This document shows, in pieces, positions 44,540-56,905 of a DNA stretch of 64,000 nt; the first letter of the stretch is position 1, and every line of letters begins with the position of its first letter. Both the position numbers and the translations under genes were made by a program. The notes below the pieces were generated by a model that saw only the letters and a list, made by a program, of their open reading frames with translations, was not told where the DNA came from and searched no databases. Origin of the DNA: Heracleum sosnowskyi (taxonomy: Eukaryota > Streptophyta > Magnoliopsida > Apiales > Apiaceae); contig CM061240.1 of assembly GCA_030848705.1 (NCBI GenBank), positions 129,382,998-129,446,997 of the forward strand. Reading direction: 5' to 3'.

Positions 44540-47500
44540 TTACTTAATCTCTTCAACTCCAGGTACAGTTCTGAGATAATCTGTAAGCAGTCTTCTTTCA
44601 GCCCTTTCTAGCTCAGCTACCATAATTTCTTTCAATTCCTTTAACTCTGGATCATTCTCTCCAGTTTGATAGATACTATTCTTTTTCATCTCATTACCTA
44701 GCTTTATCATGAAGGATTTATCTGATTCCAGATTAAATTCCAATACCTTTATTCCAAGAGCTGTTGTAAGTTTTGCACTATTCCTCTTCATCTCCACAAG
44801 CTTTCCATTATAATCTCTGTACTTTGGTATATAAGAACCTACAGACTTTAGGCCACTGAGAGCTCTAGCTTTCATCATTATTCTTCTTAATACCTCAGCT
44901 GCTTGTTGAGTTCTTTGATTTTTAACTTTCAGTAGATACAGCACATACTCCAGCTCCTCCTTCATTTTTAGCTCAATATCAGCTTCTCCAACTCTGTATA
45001 CTCTTCCATCAGTCTTGAAGTATAACATAAAATCTCTTTTCAAACCTCTATGGTGTATCAACTGAACAGACTCCAAAGAATCAAGATTTTCTTGAGTCAC
45101 ACCAATACCAGGTTCAGCTAATGAGGTATGATCCATAGGACTGTTATTCACCCTTTTCTCTCTATGAGATCCTAAACCAGATCTATCTCGAGATTCTTTG
45201 CCCATGATGGTTCTGCTTTGAAGAATATTTTCATTTCCAGGAATCAGAGAATGTTGAACTGTGATTGGTTTTGCAAAAGTCCTTTGAAGTTGAGAAGATA
45301 CCAGAGTCTGTACAACTTGAGTAGTATCAGTGGTTGTCACAGCTTCCAATGATTTGTCAACTTGAGCATTGTCAGAGGTTGATTGAACTTTCTTCAGTAC
45401 TTGTGGTTCTTCTACAAGCTTCCCTTTGCCTTTATCAAGACTGGCTTCAACTGGTCTTCTTGAATATTGTAAACTCTGTTGAGAATTTACATTTTCTTTG
45501 ATAATAATTCCTTTTTCTTTTGGCCTTGAAACCTTCACAGCCTTCTTGACCTTTCCAGATTTCAAATTCTTCTCATGCTCCTCAGCCAGCATCTTTTCTT
45601 CAGCTAGAACATCTTCAATTGTTGCATTTGCACCATGCTCTTTCAGAAACAACTGAGCTGCAATCTCTTCATCAGTAAGTTGTTGAGAAGTAGGCAATAA
45701 GCTTCTAGCTTTTGAAGATGATTGAACTGCAGTGTTTATTCTATCAGAGTTTGTCTTAGCAGTAACAGAGTTTGACCTTAGTCTCCCTTGATCTTGAATT
45801 GATTTTGACCTAAACTCTTTGTCTTTTGCTCCACCATCACCAGTATCATCCTTCTTGCTCAGAGTTTGAGATTTCTTGCATTTGTCTTTGAATACTCTCT
45901 CCCCCTTTTTGACATCATCAGGAATCAACACTGATGTGAGCAATTCAAGTGAAGCAGCAATTGAATCAATCTTATCAGACATGATATTTTGATTTTCTTC
46001 AACTTTGCTTAGCCTGGTTCTTATAGCCTCCTGATCTCTAGATAAAGAAAATTTTTCTTGTTTCAAAGTCAGTTCCCTTGCAGCCACATCGTTTCTCAAC
46101 CCAGTAACATCTTTCTGAGTTTCATCAAAACGGTTGTTAAGAGACTTTACTTGTACAATTGTAGCTTTAAGATGTGCAAGAAGCTCAGGATTTGTGATAG
46201 TAGCAGCAGTCTTGGACACAAATTCAGCTGCCCTTTGATTAGGAAAGATACATTCATGACTCGACCAATTTGCAAAGTACATATTCTGAAAATGAATTTC
46301 AGTATTATGTTGAGATGAACCACCAAACTCAGGCACTTTAGGATTCGGTTGTACTGAAATCCTTGAAGAAGATGAAGAAGCAGCTTTGTCATCAGACTTT
46401 GCTGAAGACTCTGCACTTGGAGAATTAGGAACATTCTCAGCAAAAGTTTCTTGGACATCTTCATTTGCAATCTTTTCAGAGTTTAAGTTCTCAACCTCAT
46501 TTTCTTGAACAGCCTCAACAATATCAACAATAGGCTCTGCAGCAGTCTCTGCATCATCTTCAAGTACAGCCTTTGTTGTCTGATCAACCTCCACACCCTT
46601 TTCAATAACCTGGTGAGTAACAGAGCATAGCTCTGTGTGAGTAGCCATAGACTCATCAAGAATCACTGTTGGTTGATCAGCTGCCACATCCTCTGTTTCA
46701 TCAACACTATCAAACTCTTCAAGAGTTGCAGAGGGATGTGCTTCAAAATTTTCTTCTATCTCCATTTCCAAGATTGGCTCAGGCTGTTCATCATTCAAGT
46801 CAGCCATCTCATCAGCATTTGCTCTGGCTTCATCAGGCACAGTAGCATTCTCAGTAACATCTTGAAAAATAATTTCTGGAGCTTCAGCAGGTGTAGATTC
46901 TTGAACCACTTCATCAAATAAGTAATCAGCTACCAGCTTCCTCCTTTTATGCTGTAAAAGCTCATTTGCATCAGAATGTGGTCTATTTGCCCTCTTCTTT
47001 GTCCTTGAAGTACCAACAGTCTTTGGTAAATCAGCATCAGAAGATGGTTTAGAAGCCTTGACAGCTTTAAAAGCCCTATGCTTAGTCCTACTTCCAGATT
47101 TTGGTCTTTGGGAAGTAGATTGATGATCAGTGTTTAATGGTTGAGGCTCTGGTTGAGGTTGTGGTTGTAGAAACTGTTGGACTGAATCAGGAAGTAACAA
47201 GTCCCCAACATTTCCCTTCTTAACATCTTTATTTGTCAAATCAGAGAATATTCTCTTATGCAATTTAAACGAGGGAATCACATCATCCTCAGCAATCTCA
47301 ACCCCATCAATACAAGCAGAAACTATCAATTGACAAAAGCGAGCAAAATATACTAAGCTTCTATTTTCTGTCATCTTTTCTCCTATGTTAGTAAGAACTA
47401 GTCTAGCAAAATCAAAGTTATTACCATAGAGAAGAGAATACCCGATTTGCAGACTATCAATTGGAATAGCATCCCAATTTGTGCATTTCTTCCCGAACGC

Positions 47501-47956
47501 TCTTGTTATACAATCAAAGAAGAAACTCCATTCCTTCCTTAAGAGCGGTCGCTTCAATTGACCAATCCTTGCCAAGGACCCACTATAACCAATATCCCTC
47601 ATCATCCTCTGTAGCTCAGCATCACCAACAGAGATTGTATAAGCATTGAAATCTTCAAAGCCCAGAGCATCACGAACAGTGGTTGGAGTGACCACAAACT
47701 CTTGGTCTTCAAACTCAAAAACAATTGAAGGAGTTCCAGATTCTCCTCCATCATCATAGACGCCTGTCTCCCAGAAAGCTTTGATTTGCAATCCAGAAAG
47801 CTTCGCTGGTTCAACAAGAGCTTGCCCAATATCAGACTGAGCAAGGAAATTTTGAAACAAATGAAACGCCTCCGGTGCGTTCTCATTACTCAAAGGTGCT
47901 GCATAGTTGTTAAGAACGAACTCTAGACCAACAGAGTGAAAGACAGTGGTTGCCAT
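44540..47956 (-). CDS. Third ORF of family B, intact, about 1,138 aa (B3)
   Basis: The only complete ORF3 in the window. The start chosen is the ATG at 47956 (MATTVFHSVGLEF), five codons into the open frame. Order: N-terminal domain (1-270; KEWSFFFDCITRAFG, GYSLLYGNNFDFARLVL), Gln/Pro hinge, basic stretch (RTKKRANRP, LLQHKRRKLV), a very acidic middle (Glu/Asp/Ala-rich, about 360-540), Ser-rich hinge, likely coiled coil (about 575-700), the VKKGER internal tract, Lys-rich segment, and a C-terminal domain (about 960-1138) ending in a charged helix (ELKELKEIMVAELERAERR). No signal peptide, no membrane span, few Cys. Composition suggests a nuclear, oligomeric protein; function unknown. Confidence 0.85.
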   Translation of the reverse strand: MATTVFHSVGLEFVLNNYAAPLSNENAPEAFHLFQNFLAQSDIGQALVEPAKLSGLQIKAFWETGVYDDGGESGTPSIVFEFEDQEFVVTPTTVRDALGFEDFNAYTISVGDAELQRMMRDIGYSGSLARIGQLKRPLLRKEWSFFFDCITRAFGKKCTNWDAIPIDSLQIGYSLLYGNNFDFARLVLTNIGEKMTENRSLVYFARFCQLIVSACIDGVEIAEDDVIPSFKLHKRIFSDLTNKDVKKGNVGDLLLPDSVQQFLQPQPQPEPQPLNTDHQSTSQRPKSGSRTKHRAFKAVKASKPSSDADLPKTVGTSRTKKRANRPHSDANELLQHKRRKLVADYLFDEVVQESTPAEAPEIIFQDVTENATVPDEARANADEMADLNDEQPEPILEMEIEENFEAHPSATLEEFDSVDETEDVAADQPTVILDESMATHTELCSVTHQVIEKGVEVDQTTKAVLEDDAETAAEPIVDIVEAVQENEVENLNSEKIANEDVQETFAENVPNSPSAESSAKSDDKAASSSSSRISVQPNPKVPEFGGSSQHNTEIHFQNMYFANWSSHECIFPNQRAAEFVSKTAATITNPELLAHLKATIVQVKSLNNRFDETQKDVTGLRNDVAARELTLKQEKFSLSRDQEAIRTRLSKVEENQNIMSDKIDSIAASLELLTSVLIPDDVKKGERVFKDKCKKSQTLSKKDDTGDGGAKDKEFRSKSIQDQGRLRSNSVTAKTNSDRINTAVQSSSKARSLLPTSQQLTDEEIAAQLFLKEHGANATIEDVLAEEKMLAEEHEKNLKSGKVKKAVKVSRPKEKGIIIKENVNSQQSLQYSRRPVEASLDKGKGKLVEEPQVLKKVQSTSDNAQVDKSLEAVTTTDTTQVVQTLVSSQLQRTFAKPITVQHSLIPGNENILQSRTIMGKESRDRSGLGSHREKRVNNSPMDHTSLAEPGIGVTQENLDSLESVQLIHHRGLKRDFMLYFKTDGRVYRVGEADIELKMKEELEYVLYLLKVKNQRTQQAAEVLRRIMMKARALSGLKSVGSYIPKYRDYNGKLVEMKRNSAKLTTALGIKVLEFNLESDKSFMIKLGNEMKKNSIYQTGENDPELKELKEIMVAELERAERRLLTDYLRTVPGVEEIK
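45896..45916 (-). promoter_or_regulatory. Internal polypurine tract in ORF3 (B3)
   Basis: Plus strand CTCTCCCCCTTTTTGACATCA; same position and core as in B1, A1 and A2. Confidence 0.6.
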
Positions 47957-49296
47957 TAGAAACAGATTCAAAAATATCAGAGAATAAGCTTTGAAAGGTG
48001 AAAAGTGTTTGAAAGTGAAAAGTGTTTGTGAAAATGTGTGTGTGACAATAGCTGTGAATGGAGTAAGTGTGTAAAGAATATGAACGTTGTGTGTATAATG
48101 ATTAAATACAAAGATTAAATCTGAAGAGTTTTAATCATTAAGATACACAACTGGCTTACTCGTGAAATGTGTGAGTGGGACAGGTGTCACACATGCAGTA
48201 ACTGCCAGCAGTAATGTGGTAGTTTCCAACACGCATGCGCAGTAAAAACAGACAATAATTACTGCTATTTACACGCTTCATCATTTTCAAAACGCATACA
48301 AATCGTTGTCAATCATACTCTCTATTTTCAAAAAGAATAATGTTTCTCAAAAATGTAAAATGTCTGAAACACATTTATTTATTTTAATCATCAGAGATTA
48401 AAAATAAATTACCTCGGCGTAGAGTACACAGTTCATCAGTGTTTATCAATTCTCCAACATCATTAATAAACTCTTTTCTCAAAATGCACAGTTGTGAGTA
48501 TTTGTGTGTGAATAGTAGAGTTTACTGAATGTAAATATTTAGAGCATCTCAAAGTGCATAAAATCCACAAATTAAATCAGTAAAAACTGGTTGCCCAAAC
48601 TCTCATATATAAAACAAAATCTGATGTCATCTAAACTCTGTTCCTATGTATTTATTATATTCACCCCCTGTAAAAAAATTTTGTTTTTTTTTTGTTTTTT
48701 TTTTGTTTTTTTTTTGTTTTTTTTTCCGGTTTTTTTTTCTTTTTCCAGTAACCAGAGATTGGCACTAGTCACCAAAAATTTCAAATTTTAGCCCTTATTT
48801 CATACAATAAGTTCCTGGGTCTTCCTAGGCACAACATGATCTCAAAGGAATTTGTGCATGTTTTTGTATCTTTTGCTTGGGGGTGAAGTAGCAGCAACTA
48901 TTTATTAGAGTTTAGACTAACATCATTTAACATATATCCCTTATGAGAGAAAGTGCAAACAGATAATACAGACTCAGTGTATAGGACCAATAAACTAAGA
49001 GAGGCTATAAATATAGAGACAGTATCATGCTGTGTAAAGTTTCTGCACACATTTGAGATCAGATCATATATAACTCAGAAGGATTCATGATTACTTACTG
49101 ACAATCATGCTTCATACTATTTTCTTCATCGGTTTTTATGTTTCAGACAATACCACAATCAGAGATTAACATCAGAGTATAACCAACAGAATATGCTAAC
49201 AGAGTTTAACAACATGATTTGCATGACAGTTAACATATGCATAGAAACATGAGCAACATATCGCAGAAGAGTAAATTTTGAGTCTAACCAGTATCT
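47957..49296. other. B3 pol-ORF3 spacer with a T10G tandem repeat
   Basis: About 1.3 kb with no gene. It includes a perfect 11-bp repeat (ten T and one G on the plus strand, G at 48683, 48694, 48705, 48716) flanked by more T-rich DNA to about 48745, and scattered family B motifs. Confidence 0.75.
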
Positions 49297-52200
49297 CTAG
49301 TCGGAACCAGAGATCATTCCTAGTTCATTTACCAGTCTTGTAAATGTAGCTTCACTCAATGGCTTGGTGAAGATATCTGCAAGCTGTTGATCTGTAGACA
49401 CAAAATGAAGCTCAATATTTCCTTCCTCCACATGTTCCCTGATAAAGTGATACCTTATGCTGATGTGCTTGGTCATGGAGTGCTGTATTGGATTTCCTAT
49501 CATAGCAATAGCACTTTGATTATCACAAAAAATAGGTATTTTAGAGTACCTTAACCCATAATCCAGCAATTGATTCTTCATCCACAGAATCTGTGCACAA
49601 CAGCTACCAGCAGTAATATACTCTTCTTCTGCAGTGGATGTGGAAATTGATTTCTGTTTCTTGCTGTACCAAGAAACTAGTCTGTCACCTAAAAATTGAC
49701 AGCTTCCACTGGTGCTCTTTCTGTCAATCTTACAACCTGCAAAATCTGCATCAGAGTAACCAATTAGCTTAAACTCTGATTCTCTAGGATACCACAAACC
49801 CAAGGTTATGGTTCCTTTGAGATATTTGAAAATCCTCTTCACAGCTGTTAGATGAAGCTCTCTGGGATCTGCTTGAAATCTTGCACAAAGACATGTTGCA
49901 TACATGATGTCTGGTCTACTTGTAGTCAGATAAAGAAGAGACCCTATCATGCCTCTGTAGTTTGTCATATCTACTGAACCTCCTGTTTCTTTGTCTAGCT
50001 TGGTTGCAGTTGCCATAGGAGTTGTTGCAGATGAACTATCAAGCATACCAAATTTCTTGAGAAGATTTCTGGTATATTTTGCTTGATTGATAAAAATCCC
50101 ATCATCTGTTTGCTTTACCTGCAAGCCTAGAAAATAACTAAGCTCTCCCATCATGCTCATTTGGTACCTGGACTGCATAAGCTTGGCAAACTTCTTACAG
50201 AGTTTATCATTAGTAGACCCAAAGATTATATCATCCACATAGATTTGAACTAAAAGCAAATCATTACCAGTATTGAAATAGAACAAGGTTTTATCAATTG
50301 TACCTCTAGTGAACCCATTTTCTAAAAGAAATTGAGCCAGAGTTTCATACCATGCTCTAGTCCATAAAGTTCTTTGTCAAGCCTGTAGACATAATCTGGA
50401 TGCTTGGGGTCCACAAACCCTGGTGGTTGTTCAACAAACACTTCTTCTTCAAGTTTCCCATTGAGAAAATCACTCTTCAAATCCATCTGAAAGACTTTAA
50501 ACTTCTTGTGAGCAGCATATGCTAGAAAAATCCTTATGGCTTCCAACCTTGCAACTGGAGCAAAGGTTTCATCATAGTCAATTCCTTCCTGCTGTGAATA
50601 TCCTTTTGCCACAAGTCTAGCCTTGTTCCTTGTAATTACTCCCTCACTGTCAGTCTTGTTTCTGAAAACCCACTTTGTACCAACAACAGATCTGTTCTTG
50701 GGTCTTGGTACAAGTGTCCATACTTCATTTCTTTCAAACTCATTCAATTCCTCCTGCATAGCTGTTATCCAGTTAGCATCTTGAAGAGCTTCATCCACTT
50801 TCTTAGGCTCTGTTTGAGACAGGAATGCATGAAACAGACATTCATTTGTTGTAGCACTTCTTGTTTTCACACTTGCATCTGGATCTCCAATAATCAGATC
50901 ATGTGTATGAGCCTGTGTCCACTTTCTTGCTGTAGGTAAATGACTTCTATCATCATTATTGGATCCTCCCCCTTGATCCATGCTCTCCTGATTTTCTTGT
51001 TGACCATCTGCATTATCTGAGGCTCCCCCTGAATTGGACTGCTCAGTGTTTGAACTTTCAGAGTTTAAGCCAGAGTTTGTGTCAGATTCTTCAGCTGACT
51101 CACTTTCAGAATTTGAGTCATCATGTTGAGATGTTCCCGAAGTATCTTCATGCTCCCTCTCAACTGGTTCTCTATTTTGTTCTGTTAAAGAAACTTCCTC
51201 AGTGTTTACCAGTAGAGGTTCAGAGTATGTTGCATCAGAGTTTGTTGAATAGGCTTCATCAGAGTTTACGTCATCAGAGTTTAGATCTTCATTTTCAAAG
51301 CGTAGTTGATCATGATTTTCTTCATCTTCAAGTCCAGTTATTTTCTTGTCATCAAATGACACATGTATAGATTCCATGATCACCTTAGTTCTAAGATTAT
51401 AGACTCTGAATGCTTTAGTAGACAGTGGATATCCAACAAAAATTCCTTCATCAGCTTTTAATTCAAACTTGGTCAACTGTTCAGGATGAGTTTTCAACAC
51501 AAAGCATTTGCACCCGAAAATATGAAAATATTTCAGGTTTGGTTTCTTTTTCTTCATCATCTCATATGGTGTTTTCCCATGCCTGTTGATCAATGTAGCT
51601 TTTTGAGTAAAACAAGCAGTTTGAACAGCTTCTGCCCAGAAATAAGTTGGCAATTTTGCTTCAACAAGCATTGTTCTGGCAGCTTCGATTAAAGTTCTGT
51701 TCTTTCTTTCAACTACACCATTCTGCTGTGGAGTCCCTGGTGCAGAAAATTCTTGCTTCACTCCTCTTTCCTTGCAAAATTCTTCCATTGTTGCATTTCT
51801 GAATTCAGTACCATTATCACTTCTGATAATTTTCACTTTATATTGTGATCCTTTATCCAGTAGTTTTACATGTTCCATCAGAGTTAAGGCAGTTTCATCC
51901 TTCTTTGCTAGAAAGTACACCCATGTGTATCTAGTGTACTCATCAACAATGACTAAAGCATATTTCTTTCTGCCAAGAGACATTACATTCACTGGACCAA
52001 ATAGATCAACATGAAGAAGATGATAAGGATCCACAATTGAAGATTCAGACTTACTCTTGAAAGATGATTTCCTTTGCTTGGCCTTTTGACAAGAATCACA
52101 TAGACCATCTAAGCTGAGTATAGATTTTGGAAGTCCCCTTACAAGATCTTTTCGAATCAACTCATTGATGTTGTTCAAATTTAGATGAGAGAGCTTCTTA

Positions 52201-52625
52201 TGCCATTTCCAGCTCTCTTCATTAGACATCTTTGCAGACAGACACACAGCTTTTCCTTCAGAGTTTGTCACCAAACTTGCTTCATAGATATTATTTCGTC
52301 TGTGTCCAACTAAAACAACTTTCCCTGTAGATTTGCTAACAACTTCACAGTATTCAGGTTGAAAATCTACATGATAACCTCTGTCACAGATTTGACTCAC
52401 AGATAGCAGATCATGCTTGAGTCCTGGAACAAGAGCTACATTTGTTATGATGACACTTCCAAGATTGATATTGCCATATCCCAGAGTACGTCCTATGTTG
52501 CCATCTCCATAGGAAACTTTTGGGCCAGCCTTCTCCTCATAATCTGATAGCAGGGCTTTATTTCCAGTCATGTGCCCTGAACATCCACTGTCCAAGACTA
52601 GGGTGCTTTCCCTTATGCCCTGCAA
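49297..52625 (-). pseudogene. pol: pol of B3, frameshifted in RT
   Basis: The first segment (52625-50322) carries protease DSGCSGHMTG, integrase (HHCC finger; Asp of HVDLFGP; Asp of RSDNGTEF; Glu of NGVVERKNR), a Ser/Asn/Glu linker rich in NSD, and the start of RT. A 13-base deletion near 50359 (between LYGL and RAWYE) shifts the frame. The second segment (ending 49297) has YVDDIIFGS, the RNase H Asp (DADFAGCKID) and ends GMISGSD. The RT also has KSDFLNG where others have KSAFLNG, and RNase H has STAEEEY where others have STAEAEY. It is in the +1 frame relative to gag. Confidence 0.93.
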
Positions 52626-52635
52626 TCACAAACAA

Positions 52636-54779
52636 TTACTGAGAGTTAGTTTTAAGGATCCAGACTTGCTTGGATCCTTTGGCTTTCTTAACATTGTTAG
52701 CTTTTGCAACGGAATTCTTATCAACAGAGTTTAAGCTAACAGTATCAGAGTTTACACTTGCAGAATCAACTTTAACCCATTTCAAATTGGGCTTCAACTC
52801 ATAATAGTTATGATAAATAGCATGATAATTCTTGCAAGTATAAATAGAATGCCAAGTACTCCCACAGTAGTGCATAAAGTCTGTGGTCTAACCCTAACAT
52901 AATCATTCTTTACTCCAGATTTGGAGGATAAAGAATTAATGTCTTTGTTCTTCCTGCAGAAACTTGCAAGATGGTTAGTACTACCACAATTATGACATGT
53001 TTTTCTAGGAGCATCAGTAATAGGCAAATGATTATTACTTTTATTAATGCCTACTTTTCCATTTATGTTCTTCCTGGACACTTTCTGTTTCTCAACAGAT
53101 TTTACCTCCTTGAGCTTATACTTGAATTGTTTCTCTATCATTAAACCAACATTAACCTGTTTAACACAAGTTTTTACTGGTTCTTCCTTAACAGTTTCTT
53201 TTTCAAGTACAGAGTTTAGCTTACTGGATTCAGGAACAAATTTCATAGGTGGAAGATGTGTTCTAACTTTAACTTTATCTTTAAACCTAAGTTCATCTTC
53301 CTCACAGTAACCTAACCCAACTGTATCTGTTTGAAATACTTGATGTGTGTCTTTTCCAGAGTTTGTCCAGGTTTTAATTACCTTCCTCTCTTTTTCCAAT
53401 TCAGATTCTAGTTGCCTAAATCTCTTAAGCAACTCCTGTTCAACATAAACAGCATCATCTCTTTCCTTTTGAACTTGTTGCATGTTAACAAGTTCTTCTT
53501 CAAGAAATTTATTTCTCTTTCTAAGCTTTAGATTCTCAGATTTAATTCTTTCATTTTCTAGAGTCTGATCTCTATAACTAACATGTATGCTTTTAAGATA
53601 AATTCTCAATTCAGATATATTTTCAGTATCATAAGCATAAGTTGTTAGGGGTACCTTGTTTTCAGATGATTCAGATTCATCTTTAACAGTTGCCATGAGA
53701 GCATAGTTGACTCCCTCATCTAAGTCAGAAGTGTCTGCCCAGTCTCTTCTTTTAGTGATGAGTGTTTTTTCAGATTTTCCTTTCTTGCACTCTGGAGCAT
53801 AGTGACCCATCTCTTTACACTTGTAGCACTGGATCTCAGACTTTTCTTTCTTCCCAGATTTGGTATCCCTTCCTTCAGACTTTCTGAAACTCTTCCTTTC
53901 AGAGTTTGAATCTCTCCTAGAGAATCTCTTTCCTTTATTGAAGTTCTTAAAACCCATCTTCTTGAAAGTCTTCACCATCAAAGCAGCCATTTGCATCATC
54001 TGTTCTTCATCATCCTCGGATTCAGATGATTCAACAGTGTTTGAGTCATCATCAGTGTTTGATGACTCACTTTCAGAGTTTATGACCAAAGCCTTTCCCT
54101 TAGCTTTCTTCTTTGATGTCTCTTTCTTGAGAAGCTTTTCTTCAACTTTAAGAGCAACAGATTTTGTCTTCTTACCAGATCTTCTGTTTCTTTGTTCTAT
54201 CTCAAGTTCATGAGTTTTAAGCAACCCATAGATTTCATCAAGTTCTGTATCTGCAAGATCATAATTATCTCTTATTGTTGTTGCCTTTAAATCCCATCTT
54301 TCAGGTAGAGATAGAAGAAACTTGAGATTAGACTCTTCAAGATCATATTCTTTATCAACCAGAGATAAATCATTCAACAGTTTACAGAATCTGTCATATG
54401 TCTCAGTCAAAGTTTCATCAGGTCTCGAGTCAAAGTGTTCATACTCATGTGTAAGAATAGTCTTCATGTTCTTCTTTATAGCACTTGTTCCTTGACATCT
54501 GACTTCTAAAGCATCCCAAATTTCTTTGGCAGTTTTGCAACCAATAACTCTGTTAGACATGACATTATCTAAGGCACTATGGAGAAGATGTCTAACTTTT
54601 GCATCCTTTTCAATTGATGAGATGTCTTCAGGAGTCAAATCTTTCTTTTCATTTGGAACAGTCTTTTGTTCTTGACCAGCAACAACAGGAGACAGTTTAG
54701 TTGGCTTATGAGGACCATCATTGATTCTATCAAGGTACTCTGGATCTGTGGCTTCCAGGAACATGGTCATCTTTACCTT
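52636..54779 (-). pseudogene. gag: gag of B3, 5' truncated and frameshifted
   Basis: Family B gag from KVKMTMFLEATDPEYLD onward; the first 35 or so codons are replaced by CACTA sequence. It contains the UBN2-type region, NSE/NTD-rich acidic linker, the zinc knuckle CYKCKEMGHYAPEC, a helical region, a second knuckle CHNCGSTNHLASFC, then a one-base deletion near 52873 before the third knuckle (YCGSTWHSIYTC). It ends with ILKTNSQ and TAA at 52636-52638. A splice-acceptor-like TGATTGCAG/GG lies just after, before pol. Confidence 0.9.
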
Positions 54780-55420
54780 CATTACAAGAAAAATAGCTTC
54801 ACACAACGGGGGATGCCCGTTGTGTAACACCCTGTTTTCCTGTTGTCTATTGAGGTGCTGTCTCTTACGCATATCATACAACGGTGCGTAATCGTTGTGT
54901 GACTCGCTTACAACAACACTCAGTATTTACCATTCTGTTGTGTAACAACCAGAAACAACAACACATTTTTTTAGAAAAGTGTTGTAAATATTCTTCTCCA
55001 ACAAGACATTTTAATTACAGTTTTGTTGTTATTCGCTAAAGAGACAATAGTTTTCAAGTAAAAAGAACTTGTTGGAGTTTTTGTTGTACAACGATTTTCC
55101 TGATCAAATGGTTGTTTGCGTTAGGTTTCAATAATGGTCTTCTTGTTCGAAAATTGTTGTGTTTGTTGTTTCTAGACAACGCTTTTTTGTTTAAGGTCTG
55201 TTGCGTTTAAGAAGTTAGACAATGGACATTTTGTTTTATATGTTGTATGAATTTCTTATTCACAATGGTTTTTCCTGAACAACTTGTTGTTTACATTTAT
55301 TTTCAACAATGGTCTTTTTGGTAGAGAATGGATATGCTTTTGTATTCTAGACAACGTTTTCTTAATCATTCTTTTGTTCCATAATTTGTAACACAATGGT
55401 ATTAAACAATGGTTTTACAT
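54780..55420. repeat. Left terminal and subterminal repeats of the CACTA-like element
   Basis: Includes near-palindromic ACACAACGGGGGATGCCCGTTGTGT at 54801-54825 (CACAACGGG / CCCGTTGTG arms) and many ACAACG, GTTGTTG and ACAATGG units. These would be transposase-binding sites in related elements. Confidence 0.6.
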
Positions 55421-55583
55421 CTACAAACAAAACAAGGCTACAGTATTTGATCAACAACCATTACAAAACAAAATCTAAACCAGAGAATCATTGCATTACC
55501 ACAATTATGAACTATAAGCGTAAGTAACAAATATGCAACAGGGCTAACAATATCAACCAAATTCTCTTTGAAGGAGTATAAGC

Positions 55584-56678
55584 TCACTGGTTAACAGAAG
55601 AATCCAAGGATAGCCAAACTTGTGCTACTCTTTTTGCATGTTGATTGCTTGAAGTATCAGCAACAGTTTGTGCATGAAAATTCAATCCTTGTGGTACGTT
55701 CACTGGTTTGGTCTGTCCCCGATTCTTCTTTGTAGGTCTAGTCGTAACATCACAGTTTCTCAAGTTATTTCCTGAGATCTTAGCTTCAGGTTTGCATATA
55801 GCCTTGCTGGATGATGCTCCCTCGGTAACATTTATTATCATGCTCCAGGGAACCTGAATAACCAAATGATGAAGCAATCTGAAATTTGTTTGCGTAATAA
55901 TTATAGTACAATAACTTATAAATAACAAGATTGAAAGTTATTATAAAACAGCATTACAAAACACGCAAAAACATTCTGCTTAGATGTTTAAAACGGATTG
56001 TATCCATTATACATAGTTCCCTCGAGTCTGTGCTTATTTACATTTATATTTATTCACACAAAATATAAAAGATCATACCACTTGATTTAAGGTCATTAAC
56101 ATGAGGTACAGAAGGATCCTGGAATTTTCCATCTTCTGATCCAGTTAACCCACTAGCAGGATCCTCGTCTTCCATATCCATGTCTACCTGGCATTTTGTA
56201 ACAAGAAATAAACAAATTAAAATCACTCAGTCGAATGCCAGTGAATAGGAGGGGAACGAAATTGAAATCAAAGTGCAAATTTTGCTCAATACAGAAAGAA
56301 GTACTGAATTTTGTACTAGAAGAGATGTACTTACGCTACATTGAACTGTTAAAGTTATGAACTATAACCAAAAAATGAATATTAGATATAATTGTGCAAC
56401 AAAACAATTCAAATTTCACTTTTAAAATTATCTCTTTCATCCAGCCAAAAAACATATAATATTAATCTCCTTTTAAACTTTATTTCTTTCAATTTATTCT
56501 CTAAACTCTTTTATATTCTATGATGTAATTTACTATATAGAAATATGACTAATGGAAACAATGGGTCAGTGCTCCCACTGGCCAACCTTGGCTCCATTCA
56601 CTGTATTGCTATCATACATCTAATACAAATTACCTCCTGAATTCCACCATCCTCCAAACCGGCTCCACCGAGTAAAGA
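55584..56678 (-). pseudogene. Candidate downstream exons of a captured or chimeric gene
   Basis: Three open blocks with plausible splice sites: 56678-56634 (15 codons, after CATGACAG), 56187-56079 (acceptor TGCCAG, donor GTATGA; VDMDMEDEDPASG) and 55853-55584 (acceptor TTATTCAG; 89 codons ending SLDSSVNQ). The last splice is uncertain: the donor at 56079 leaves the next block in a frame with an early TGA. I do not recognise the protein. Short introns and AT-rich spacers are plant-like. Confidence 0.35.
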
Positions 56679-56905
56679 CTGTCATGTCAGGAAAAAATAT
56701 TTGTCAACAACCTGGTTATTTATAAGAAACGACAGGTTCCCTGCCACTTGCGCCTGACAATTTCTCTTTCAATATTTTTACTTTATTTTTATTTACACAT
56801 GTAAGAAAATATTCTCTAAATCATATGCTAGTTTATCTTTGACCTCGCCTTTTAATACACAAACTCTCCGCATTTCAAGAGTATAAACAAAAAAAACAAC
56901 CAGAC

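Larger units (their letters stand above)
43899..54779 (-). mobile_element. B3: family B Sirevirus, lacking its 5' end
   Basis: Minus-strand copy with 3' LTR, polypurine tract, intact ORF3, spacer, pol and most of gag. At 54780 the gag coding sequence stops matching B2 and a CACTA-like end begins, so the gag start and 5' LTR are missing here and probably lie beyond the DNA transposon. Lesions: a 13-base deletion in RT and a one-base deletion in gag. Confidence 0.93.

Noticed and set aside
52619..52638. A 20-base intron between gag and pol in family B
   Set aside because: GT...AG ends exist but the length is far below plant intron minimum; a distant donor or frameshift is more likely.
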